Shown piece by piece: positions 41,401 to 61,100 of a stretch of DNA of 64,000 bases. This DNA comes from Linepithema humile. Its lineage: Eukaryota > Arthropoda > Insecta > Hymenoptera > Formicidae. Position 1 is the stretch's first letter. Each line of letters opens with the position of its first letter. A program made the position numbers and the translations under genes. The DNA is taken from contig NC_090134.1 of assembly GCF_040581485.1 (NCBI RefSeq), positions 2,666,001 through 2,730,000 of the forward strand. Reading direction: 5' to 3'. Below the pieces are notes generated by a model. It was not told where the DNA came from, made no database searches, and was given only the letters and a program-made list of their open reading frames with translations.

Positions 41401-43955
41401 AAAAATTGAATAGATTAGAGAATACATCTACAGAATTCGGCGATACTTTTTAGAATTATTCTGTATATAAAAAATATGTTAATAATTTCTATATGTTTTA
41501 GCAAAAATTAATACATTTGTTGTTACATTTATTGAAATAAGAGATAAAAATCAGATTTTCGATATGATAAATATATAACATGAATAGTTATATGCTGCAT
41601 CATATGAAGTCATCCATAAAAATATCAGTGATTGATTATTCTAAATTGTGACTAATAATCAGAATTCGGGTATTAACGTCCGTCTTTTGCTGCGTCAATA
41701 AACCGCCGTATTCGAGCCAGTCAAATTCTACATAATATCCTTGCCAGTCATAAACTCCCGTTTCAGTTTGGCATTAACGAGTCCCCCTTTTACGTCATAA
41801 TGCATGCATTCAATAAACTCCCACATCGCGCCTCTCGTATTTTGGACTCACTTCATTTTATGTGCAAAATCATTGCTAGAAAATGTACGTGACGAAACAA
41901 CAGGCAAGCAATTTATGGCAATAATAATTAATTGCGTAATTCATTTACATAAAAAATAAAAATTTCAGAATAATAAATGTTAAAATTAAAATGTAAAAAA
42001 TTAAATATATTAATATATAATTATATAAATAATTATATAAATACATAATAATTAAATATATAATAAAATTGAATATAATAGATATAAAATTTCTTATTTA
42101 AAAATAAATAGTTGACACAATTTTATTCTTTTTTTTCAAATTAATAATTACGATATGAGAAATATTTAGTTTTTAAAGAAAATTCGATTCTGATTTTATT
42201 TCACGGTGTACTGTGATTGAATAAAGATTGATGAAATCGCGCTGGGAAAATATTTTTCGCACTCTCGCTGCGCCAAGCAATTTGGGGAAGTTAATGGGAT
42301 CGGGGAGATGGTGTCAGGATTCGGGCAAGGGAATACGTCACTCTCTTTCCGCGCAGGAGTGATGTCCTGGCAAGCAATCGAGAACTCCCACTGCATTCTG
42401 ACGAACCCGATCCTGAGAAACGAGTCTGCATTCTAAAAGGATCCCGCAAACATTACTCGTGCTCTCTGCAGAAAGCCGAATTTATTGCCTGGCGAAAGTA
42501 AATCATAACGAGCGGTCGCCATTACACCGAAATATTATCTGCTGCCACCGTTATATATTTGCACATGTAACCGCTCGTAAAAAAAAGACTCGTGTTGCGT
42601 CGACTTTCACAAGACGCAACAATAAGCTTTTATTTCATTTCCTTTTAAGTCTGCTCGCAAGATATTTTCTTGACTTTACAGTCTCTTTCAAAAAGACAGA
42701 TGTTTCCTCTATAATATAACAGAATTTAAATTGCTTATTACCTAACAACTTGTGTTTCTTTTTTTTTTTTTTTTTATTTTCGTACAATATTATATCTAGA
42801 TCCAGGTGATGATTGAACGAAATCGTGCAGCGCGATAAAAATGAATTTTTTAATGTGTGAATAAACGTGATCGTATTAAACGCAGTAGATTTGATTCCAC
42901 GGAAACCTGCCGAGCCTTATCAGCCACCTATCAGCTTTCTAGGACAATCGAATCCTCTGTTTTTCCCCGTATGAGAGGAATCAGGTGCGAGCCCCGGCAA
43001 ATAATCTCGGTAGTCGTAGATAGAGGCACAAGTCGGCATTGTAAAATGACGGAAATTTATTGGGCCGGCTAACATAAACGCGCACACACGCCCGGGTCCG
43101 GTAGTGAATGGCGACGGCGGCGATCTTCGGGGCACGGTGGGACCAGCGCAGCAGCGGGGTACTCGTCGTTCTCGTCGTTCTTTTTCGTGGACCGCGTCGG
43201 GCCTTGCAGGACCTGTACGAGGACTGGTCCGCGATCTACCGTAACCGCATTCCACCTTGCCTCACCTTGCCCCTCGGCACGGTCCTCTCGCAGCCTCCCT
43301 TGTGCCTCACCGACTACCTTCCCTCTCTCCTTCTTCCTCCTCCCTTATCCCTTTTCCCTCTCGTTCCTTCGCGCGCTTCCCGCCGCTTTTATTCTGTCTT
43401 TCACAGCGCTTCTTCTCATCGGTCGTTTCCTCTCTCTCTTTGTTTCTTTCCTCTTTCTTTGTCCTTCCTCATAACTTTTTCAATTTCTTGCTCAATGATA
43501 ATTATCGGAATTGTTATTTCAATTTTAATTTAGTGCCTCAAGAAGAATTGTTATGCATCAATAAATGTTTTAATTAATATATATAAAATATAGTATCAGC
43601 GAACTTACATTTTCATCATTTTTCATCTCTTATATTGATTAATAGGATCGAGTTACAAAACGTGTAACATGAATAAAAATTAAATTACGTTAAATGGAAA
43701 TACTGTGATATATTTCTTCGTTGATAAAGTTGCCATGTGTGAAAACCAGTAGCATCGTAAACGGTACGACCCAGGTATGTCTTATATAAACATTTACGAT
43801 GAGAAGTATTTTTTCACACATACATCATCAATCATAGAGAGGCATAAAATCCAAGCTTATTTATTTTCCAAAGTAAGTATGCATTAGAAAAGCAGTCTTT
43901 TTGTATCAAATTTCTTTCTCTCTCTTTTCGATCGTCTTTCACAACACCCGTTTGT

Positions 43956-43958
<3 letters not shown>

Positions 43959-43988
<30 letters not shown>
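43959..43988. repeat. (CT)n microsatellite
   Basis: About 15 CT units, at the start of a GC-rich island (about 44,000-44,350). On the minus strand it is a GAGAG array, the type of site bound by GAGA factor in insects. Confidence 0.95.
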
Positions 43989-43996
<8 letters not shown>

Positions 43997-45335
43997 CTGA
44001 ACGAACGTGGCGGACAAAAGAGGGCTCGGGTTCCGAAACACGTATATCCGGCGGGCCTCGCGCGTGAACTTGTTTTGCTCGCGATTACACGGTGTCCCGA
44101 ACCTGCCGCGGGTCTGTGTTTATCCGGCCGCGAAACCTCGGCCTGCGTGATGTTTGATGCGTGCTTGCGCCATCCGTCAGAGGCCCGGTGGGCAGAACGG
44201 GACGAGGGAAGAGGGGAAAAGAGATAAACAGGCCCCGTTGGTATTCGAATGCGAACGTTACGTGTGACGACCGCGTTCCCACCTCCACTGATTTGCTCAC
44301 CGGAGATTCCGGGTTTTTGTCAAGAAGACCGAACGCGCGCGCGGATGATCTCTCTCGTATACTTCGCGGGCCTTATGACGCCGGGACGTGTCGTAATTAG
44401 AGGCCTGATAGATCGCATCTGTCGATTGTTGACTCGGCAACACGTGTCGGCGGATACAATTAATGCAATACACGATCATAGGAAGACGCGTACGTGTTAG
44501 CGTAATGATGAATAATCGCTTACAGCGCTTGCGTTCCTAATTATTATTGTACCTAGTTTCTTTCTATGTAACAATTATGTTACTCGTTACGATCAGCAGG
44601 TAATACATCATCGCGCACACGTCACGGTATTCCACCTTATATCCACTTCGATCCGAGATAACATCTCCGCCAATTTATCATCGGCACAGATCGATACTCG
44701 CGCACGCAGTCTCAGTGGAACCGAATTTGCGAAAGGTTAAATCATGCATACTTTCTTCTTCTAATCAAATCGCGCGAGAAATATGATCTAAATTTATTAC
44801 AAAAGACCATCATTCGCAATATTTTTGCGGAAATCTCGCTGGTTCGAATTTCCCGAAACTTTAAATTTCTGAAAATAACTTGATCCTAACTAGACGATTA
44901 ATAAAGAGATATAATCCTGATTTATTATCAAAGCAAATGAGCTAACTCTCACGTTGCAATGACACGCGTGAACTAAATCGCGTTGGAAACTAAATCCACT
45001 TGGAACTTGCCAACAATAATTTATCCTGCTAATTTGTTATTCAAACAAAGTAAACGCTTGCTCGTGACGCGACACCGGCTGATCCGAATTTGCGAGAAAA
45101 CGCGACCCTCGCACACGCGTAAAGTCTAGAAAATCTCCAAGATAAATCCTAAGTACTCTTGCTGGCAAGGGAGAAGGAGAAGGAGGGATAATCCAAGCCC
45201 GGTTTACTCGTACTCTCTCCGCTTCGTTCACAGGAGAAGCAACCATGAATTACGCGCTTTCTTGATATCTTGGTTTGAACCACGGTCTGCGAGGAGGAGG
45301 CCGGAGCAACCGGTGAACCGTCTGTCGGTCCCTCT

Positions 45336-45359
45336 GAAGGGCCGCGCGAGCGGCCCTTC
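45336..45359. repeat. GC-rich perfect hairpin, 10-bp arms, 4-base loop
   Basis: GAAGGGCCGC, loop GCGA, then GCGGCCCTTC, extendable by a wobble pair. GCGA is a GNRA tetraloop, so the RNA hairpin would be unusually stable. It lies in a GC-rich island (about 45,240-45,690). Confidence 0.85.
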
Positions 45360-47084
45360 GGGGTACTTTGTACAGCCGAGGCTCATCGGCTACAGTGGAC
45401 CTCCCACGGGCCGACCGGGCTCTTCACCATCGAGGATCTGCCCGCTCTCCCCCTCTGCCCTCCTCCTAGGCTCCTTCGTCGTCGTCGTCTTCTTGCCCAT
45501 CTTCGTCCGTCTTTTTCCAGCCTATCTCGCGTCGGTCTCTCGATTCGTCGAACCGCTCGGCTTCGTGCCACCCGATCGACGACGATTCCACGCTTTCGCT
45601 GGCGGAGAATCGAGTGAATCGGACGAGTCGGGAGAGAAAGAGATCCGCCGGATGTTGCGAAAACTTTAGCGTGACCCTCGCGGAGACAAGCCGGACAGTT
45701 AAAAGTGCATTCGAGAGATGTTAATGGGAAATAAAATAAAGAAGAATATATAATACGAAGAGTAGGATGAAAGGAAAGAAATAAAATATTTCTCTTATAC
45801 CGTCTTTAAAATACGATGATTATGAGTCACCTGAACCTTACGAGTATTCTTTCATCTATTAATTCTATGATCAATCTGTCGTCGCTTTCTCCCTTCGTTA
45901 TTTAATTTTTTTATAATAAATATCTCGCAATCACTTAAATAACAAATTTGTTAAATTTTGCTTGAAATTGCAAACTGCAATCCGTAAAATAATTTCCGGT
46001 TGCTCGGCGAGTTCGGGAAATCGTAAACAGCTATCCTTTACAATCCAGAAATGGCACACGCTTTTCAGGCGCTTCCTTGCCACAGAAAACAGAGTAATTT
46101 CACGATTATTTTCTACCGACCGGGTTTTATCTTACATTCTCGAAGTGAAGTGCATTGAAGCGGTTCTATCATTACTTGGCCGAGACCCCATACATCGCTG
46201 CCAAGTTACTATTGTAATTAGCTCATGCCGGCCACGGTTACGGTGGATCGTGCTGATTTGTGAGAAACGATTGCGACTAGCTCGAAGCCTATTATTGCGA
46301 GATCGGGACGGGCCCGCGCGCGCGCGCCAGTGCTTACTCAGGTGTGCGACTATTACGAACACACGGCTATGCCTACACCACCGGGATGTAGCCTTACCCG
46401 CTCATATTTCTATTCTCATGACCGAGCAACCTGTGCAGCCGGCCTTGACTCGTAACTCGCTCTCTTCTGGCGTCTGTAAAAAATCTCGCGGAGTCCGGCC
46501 CTCTTTTACTAACAGCCGTGACGCGCTTAATGCCGCGCTCGCCGCGCATTTATCGAGACTGAGAGTTCAGCTCTGCAATGCGCTCTGAAATGCATCGAGT
46601 GCATTCTCCAAGCAAATAATTTCAAATCGCTACTCTTTACGACCGAAAACAACATTCTTTCATGTTTTATCTTACTCATTGATATTTGCCCATTTCAATC
46701 GTAAAGTGAAATGTGAAATCAACGAGAAAATAAAATCTCAATTAAACCAAGAGAACGGCGAATAGATAAGTAGATAAGTATCTGTTATGTAAATTGCTAA
46801 TAATGAGTGGTGTCACGCGATCAAACCTGTATTGGAGAAAATAAGAATTGCCGCGCAATCGAAAACTTATTAATTTTCTGTTTGTTAAGTATCTAAAAAA
46901 TAAAATTCCTAATTTTACCGTCAAATTTTCACATCTCGAAACGTGATTTTATGTACAGAGTTTCTTCTAAAATACGCATTAAATAAATAAAACGTCAAAA
47001 ATAACGCACGAAAATAATAAAATTTTGAAGGAATCTTGAATGCTGGGATAGCATCGATTCCAGTCTCGATTATTCTCGCGCGCG

Positions 47085-47193
47085 ATGAGGTTGCAGAACA
47101 TCACGGGGGAAGGTCGATCCCCCGCTTGTCCGCTCAGAAGGTTGTACCCGCTGTGTAGTTATGTGCATCGGCTTCCGAGGTTACAGACGGTTA
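47085..47193 (+). CDS. possible alternative 5' coding exon for gukh (speculative)
   Basis: An ATG at 47085 opens a frame of 36 codons plus one base, up to a near-consensus donor GTAAGA at 47194. The phase (1) is the one needed by the preferred acceptor at 49394, and the joined peptide would read RLPRLQTVTESDICSF. It has no resemblance to the WAVE-homology domain, and a phase match happens by chance one time in three. It may equally be non-coding sequence. Confidence 0.15.
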
Positions 47194-48815
47194 GTAAGAA
47201 ATACTCCACGGACGATTGTATCGAATCGGACTGCAGCTCGTCGGAACACTGGCGAGTCTTTCTCGCTTACGGGCCGCACGTACACGCATCATTCTGTTTA
47301 TACACTGTGGCATAAATGCCCGGAGCAGTCGTGCAATATTACTACCTTGCTTCGTAATGAACCGTTAGCATAACTCTTAATGCCGAAGTATTCCAGAAGC
47401 CATTTAGAGCGTATACGCCAAGCAATTGATAACAGTGAGTAACGTTCGCTTCGAAATTTTTACGAACATGCATCATTCTACTTGCCAATTATCATAATTT
47501 TAAATTGAAAAGTTTCAATTTGCGAATTTATTAATTCCAGTGAACTCAATTAAAGCTTCTCGACTTAATGATTTTAATAAATTGAAAAGAATTGTCACTT
47601 TTTCGAATAAAAAAGATTAAAATTAAATTAAAATGCTAAAATTATAATTTGTAATTTTATTAATTTTTGATTAGTTTTTTACCATTAGTGACAGAGAGAA
47701 ATTTACAAAGCAAACTCTTCTATGGAATCGGAGTGTAAATTGAGCGTGCGAATCGAGCGTAAACGTTATCGCAGCGAACTTGCAGGAGAATCGGGATGGA
47801 ATTCTGAAGGGGAAAGTACAGACCCTATCGCGTGTCGGACCAATGGTGATTAACCCTTCGCGGTATTGTACAAAACAAAACCCGAACAACGGGGGAAAAC
47901 ACAAGAAGCACGCGATAATGGACGTATTTCATAGCGCTGCGAGAAAAATGTGCGTTTATTGTCCAACCACGTACGTTAGCGGCCAAAAAAATCATCTGAA
48001 AAAGGCAGCAATTAAAGATTCCCTTAAATAACGAAACTAATTGTCGGTGAACATAAAGCTATGGGATTCCATTGTTCTACGATCGACAATTACACGGTCA
48101 TCAGCGATAAAAACACAAGTCAGGCGTTATGATTCATCCAACTCAATTCACATGTTCACGCGCGCATGTGTGCACTGAGATATGGCGAATCTGCATGACT
48201 TTTGCATCACTTTATATAAGCACTTTCGAACAAATGTCGATATATTTCAAACGTCTAACATTGCACGATATATAAAATATTGTAGGCAAAAATTCGAATT
48301 AGAGAATTAATTATTAATTAGGAAATAAGAACACATATATATCGTTAACTAATAACAAAAATTGCTAGACCATCTTTGTCCTAATTTGAAAAATTTTAAG
48401 TTTATTGATTTGTTTCTATTTGTTAATATTATGATATTTATTCTAGTTTGTTTATTATTCTTCGAGTTATTGTTACTTTGGAGTGTGTATAAGGTCACTG
48501 TCCCTAAATATGCAATTGAAAACGTTCGGAAGGGCCTCATTGTCAAAAATTAAGGCCTCGGTTCCGTCACGGAAGAAACCGTTTCTGAAAACAACCGGAA
48601 ACGTCGAATCAAGCGTGCCTCCCGAGCGCGGGTGGCATGAGTTAGGTTTTTTACTGATTTCATGCGTACGCCTGCATGCGCCGCGGTGCAAGAAACCGTG
48701 AATGGAACACAGTTTACAGTTAAGATATGTCAGCAGCGTGATATCGTCTGCCACACATGACCGACAAAAAGTATATTATAGAACTAAAATGCCACATTAT
48801 GGCCACGAGAAAAAA

Positions 48816-48839
48816 AAGAGGCGGTCGTAACCGCCTCTT
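48816..48839. repeat. perfect hairpin, 10-bp arms, CGTA loop, after an A-run
   Basis: AAGAGGCGGT, loop CGTA, then ACCGCCTCTT. It is preceded by an A-run and about 550 bp upstream of gukh exon A, so it lies in the preceding intron if the gene starts further upstream. Confidence 0.85.
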
Positions 48840-49393
48840 ATATTTGATATGACGCGCGGGACATTCTTTTCTTTCTTACTGATGTTTTTCTTATACTATA
48901 CATAATAAATTTTTTCTTTATTTTTTTATAAAATTGTGTTTGCATATATTTTATAGACAAACATAATCATTAGTTATTTTTATACGAAGAAACGCGGCAA
49001 TAAATTCTTTTAGATTTACGCTCCATTAAAACATAAAAATTGATAAAATATAAAAGAGACTTGTTTTAAGTTTATATATTCGCAATAAAAATTCCAACAC
49101 ACATGCGTGTGTTTATATGGCATTTGAATTTTATTTGCGAACATAACATTAAGAAAATAAATCTCCAACTATAATTTTACGATTTTTGATTTTACATCAT
49201 AAAATCGTTCGAGAAAAGTGAACTTGTTAAATCAACGTTAACAGATAAAATAAACAAAAAAAAAAGATTGGTCTGTTATATATCGAGATAAGCGGCGGAA
49301 ATTATTTACATAAAAACGCGTCTACACGTAAAGCCGGCTGCAGTCTGTTAGGCGACAGGGCGATCGTTAAAGCTGGTATTCCTCATGTTACAG

Positions 49394-57809
<8,416 letters not shown>

Positions 57810-57839
<30 letters not shown>

Positions 57840-58102
57840 AAAAATATCGCGATAGACATAATATAACTCAACGCTACTTTTGCAATACCGATATAAAACT
57901 GAAATAATAATATTATGAATCCAACGATTCCTACTGTTATATTAAAAACGCTCAGTTTTAAAGTGGAGATTTTCAATGTAGAGGTGGTTGTAAATATTGA
58001 AGTATTCTGATAACAACATAGAAATCTGACAGAAAATGTCGTGATAGCGTGCAGAGCAGCAACGTTAATTTTGCAACACTGATACGAAGCGGGAGTGATA
58101 AT
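57810..58102 (+). repeat. tandem duplication of the gukh C-terminal codons and proximal 3' UTR
   Basis: Copy 1 is 57810-57911 and copy 2 is about 58003-58102, an offset of 193 bp. They align colinearly with about two gap positions and roughly 70% identity by eye. Shared words include AGAAATCTG, GCGATAG/GTGATAG, TTTTGCAA and TGATAATAAT-like ends. Copy 1 encodes LKYSSNDTEIW and a stop. Copy 2 in the same register reads LKYSDNNIEI and then TGA, with a stop (TAA) two codons before the Leu, so it is not a functional extension of the ORF. Confidence 0.65.
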
Positions 58103-58128
58103 GCGTGCGCTCACTTGCTGCGAGCTTT

Positions 58129-58134
58129 AATAAA
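58129..58134 (+). terminator. candidate polyadenylation signal AATAAA
   Basis: This is a canonical AATAAA about 290 bases after the gukh stop codon and the first exact hexamer I see there. A G-rich stretch (GATGGGGGTTCAG) follows about 30 bases later, as expected of a downstream element. It is a plausible 3' end but not verified by transcript data. Confidence 0.5.
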
Positions 58135-61100
58135 AGTTGAGTCGTGCTTAAGAAAACAAATGAACGATGGGGGTTCAGTTAAGAATGATCATTATACTCG
58201 TGGAGATAACATGAGACGTTATGCGATAACGTCACATTTCATGCGACATTAAGTACATTTGTACTAGAATACTTTTCTAAATCCTTTTTGATATTGTTTT
58301 CTCGAAGTAGTTGCAAGGAGAAAACTTTGAAAAAGGATAAGCATTTTAAACGATATACAACTCATTATAACTTAGAAAATATAATATCGCAAGTTTCCGA
58401 TACATAGCTTTTATATCTCGAAAATTAGCATTTTTGTTATCAAAGGTCTGCGTCAACGCGATAACTCCTTGAAAAATGATTTCGATGAGGCGAGACGTTG
58501 ATACCCCGTTGTTAAATAAGAGCTGTAAGATCATCGCGTAAAATAGATCGGAAGATGAGCTGCCAAGAATCATCAAGGTTTAATCAGATACAATTGGAGC
58601 GAGAAGTAAGCAATCGCGGGGGAGATATCAGTCGATTGCAATTCGTTATGCAAAAGACAGGAACGTCAGCTCGTCATGGCGCCGTAAATCCGACGGCGGT
58701 AAGAACTAATAAACCAATCATTTAACAACAGTCGCGATAGCGAGATTGGCCAATTTTTTCTCGGCGCGAACAAAAATATCGATAAGAAAGACGTACGTAA
58801 CACCAGTCACGTTTTCCTCTATCTGACGCTCGCGCCTGATCTTTCCAGCTGCGGCGAGTCGGCCGACGATCCCCGGCGGTGTGTTTAATATTGTGACGAG
58901 ATAAAACGCCAAGTTCTATCATCAAATGATAGTCTTTGCGCGTGGAATATTTTAGAATTGAATAATTAGAGCGATAAGCCTGCCGGATGCACTCGGCAAG
59001 GTTGATCAATACGATTGATGAATAGCGCGATTTTTATAATTTTTTCCTCAACGAATCGTTCTCCTGCAACTTCTTTTTTTCTCGATTAATATGTGTAAAT
59101 AATATATAAAATTATTAAATAGAAATTGATAAAATTTTCTTCTTCAAACGTATCGCGCAAAACACGTTTTATTTAAAAGCGCAATAGCATTGTTCGAAAT
59201 CAGACTGTCATGAATTATAGAGTTAATTGTTTTGGACTGAAATCACTTGACTACACTTCAAGTTCATATTGCACTTATTTCATATAGATTTAAATGAGAA
59301 AACATTAAATCACGAGATGTCTGAAACTTTCTTCAAGGGGAGAAAACAAAAAATTATCATAATAGGGTGAGTAACAAATCTTCCGCTTTAGTGAGCCGCT
59401 GGAAAACTCCCACGAAGCTCCTCGTAAAGACTCACTTTGTTAGCCCTTATCAGCGTTATTAGCTGGCTCAATAAGCAATGCGAATTGCATCAGACGCGAT
59501 ATTTATCCCGACATGATAATGGTCGATAAACAAAAATCCCCACCGCGAGGATTGAAATGCTTTCGTGCGCATCCCGGCGCTTTCAGTGCGTTCCGATCCG
59601 GGCATCCTCACAATCGAATTGCGAAATCATCCGTCTTTCTCGTCCGCGAAATTTCGTCGCTTATTCAGATCTCGAAGCCACGAACCAAGTCTCGCGCGTC
59701 GATCAACAAAATGTTGCGTCGCGGAAAACTAATTTATATTATTGCAAATACGCCGAGTCACGTCTCCATAAATTACCATCGCATCTAATCGCGATCCTTC
59801 TAAAACCGCCAACTTTATCTCGCGATGATCATTCTTAATGCTCGCCTATGAATCCGCGGGATGGTGAAAATCTCTTTCGGGAGATCAAGAGGTCGTGAGC
59901 TTTACGTGTCAGCCGCGATCGGATGACTCGCCACAGAACGAAATCCAGTTTTTGTCGCGACGCGGTGATAGGCGTTATCGGTGCAAAGACGGGGAGGAAA
60001 TCTTGTCGCTAGACAGACAGTCGCCATCGACTGTTGATAGACGGAGCAGTACGGTCGTGAGTTGAACGCGATTGCCGGCTCGATCAGTGCTCGGATCGCC
60101 TCGACATCACTTAGACATGTTGGCGAGACATCTTCTCTTCATTGCGACCAGGCGGCCGCGTAAGTTGAATATTATTTGAGCGAAATTTTATTTGAGCGTA
60201 ATAAAGAATACATCAGAATAAATGAAAAATTTTAGGGAAAAGTAGAACTCAAAGCTACTTTTCGTGTTTGTTGATTGTAACGTAGGGTTAGCTAGAAGTC
60301 GTGGTATTATTAAGATATACATAATAATATCATGAATAACCTTTAGCCAGCAGAACTCAACGTCAATAAACAACAAAATAATAAATTTAATTTCTTCGAT
60401 AACGTCCACTGATCCAGTATATTTTATATAATTTTGCAGGCTTGCATTTTTATACTCAAAATAATAATAGAAATTTTTAAGTTTTATCTTAAATATTGTT
60501 TATAACAAATATTTTCTCATATTTGCAACTTGTCAAATATATATTTGAAATATATTTGAAATTCATCTATCAATAAATTTCAAATATATCTGAAAAAAAA
60601 ATTGGTGATTTTTGAAGGTACAGTTCGAACACTGTTATTATCGATTTTTGAAAGCAACGCACGTATAGAGAAATTATAAAATATATACAATTTCTTCAAA
60701 AACAAATTTTAGATATTTTGTACTTAGTGAATGTCTTTATATTTATATTTATTATGAGAAAAAAAACAAAGAGTACACAACAAATAAAATATTGTGTGTA
60801 CAGTATATATCATAAAATTGATATTATCGTATGATTGTCAAATCCAAAAAAAAAATAAAAGTTTATCAAGACAAATGTCACATTTTTATCATCTGTCACT
60901 TTGTCATTTATCAGTTCAATCATGTTTTACACATAATGTTATCATGCATATATATGGATATACTGGTGTATATGTTGTTGGTGAAACTTGATTATTTTCT
61001 TTTGCATTTTGTATCAGCAAAGTTAAAATATTTTTTATCAGCATGTATAAAACGATATTCACACGGAAAAAATTTATTTATATGGCTTACATAAGTCGAC

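Larger units (their letters stand above)
32847..49393. other. no supported gene; probable upstream region or first intron of gukh
   Basis: GC-rich islands occur at 32,900-33,350, 34,900-35,340, 36,360-36,640, 37,130-37,950, 43,080-43,470, 44,000-44,500 and 45,240-45,690. An extremely AT-rich block is at 41,930-42,140 and a T-run at 42,761-42,776. Because exon A of gukh needs an upstream partner, part or all of this stretch is likely its first intron. The islands are candidates for alternative promoters or enhancers. Confidence 0.5.

Noticed and set aside
43108..43533. 141-codon + frame in a GC-rich island, starting ATG
   Set aside because: The second half is a CT-rich low-complexity run giving Ser/Leu/Pro, the opposite strand is also open, and no domain is visible.
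45262..45669. 135-codon + frame in a GC island
   Set aside because: No family resemblance; a hairpin and CG-rich trinucleotides explain the lack of stops. It does not resemble a WAVE-homology exon.
45962..46588. 208-codon open frame, the longest outside the NHS/gukh exons
   Set aside because: It starts with TTG, has no recognisable domain, no good splice context and a composition like the flanking DNA. An open frame of this length is possible by chance in 64 kb read in six frames.
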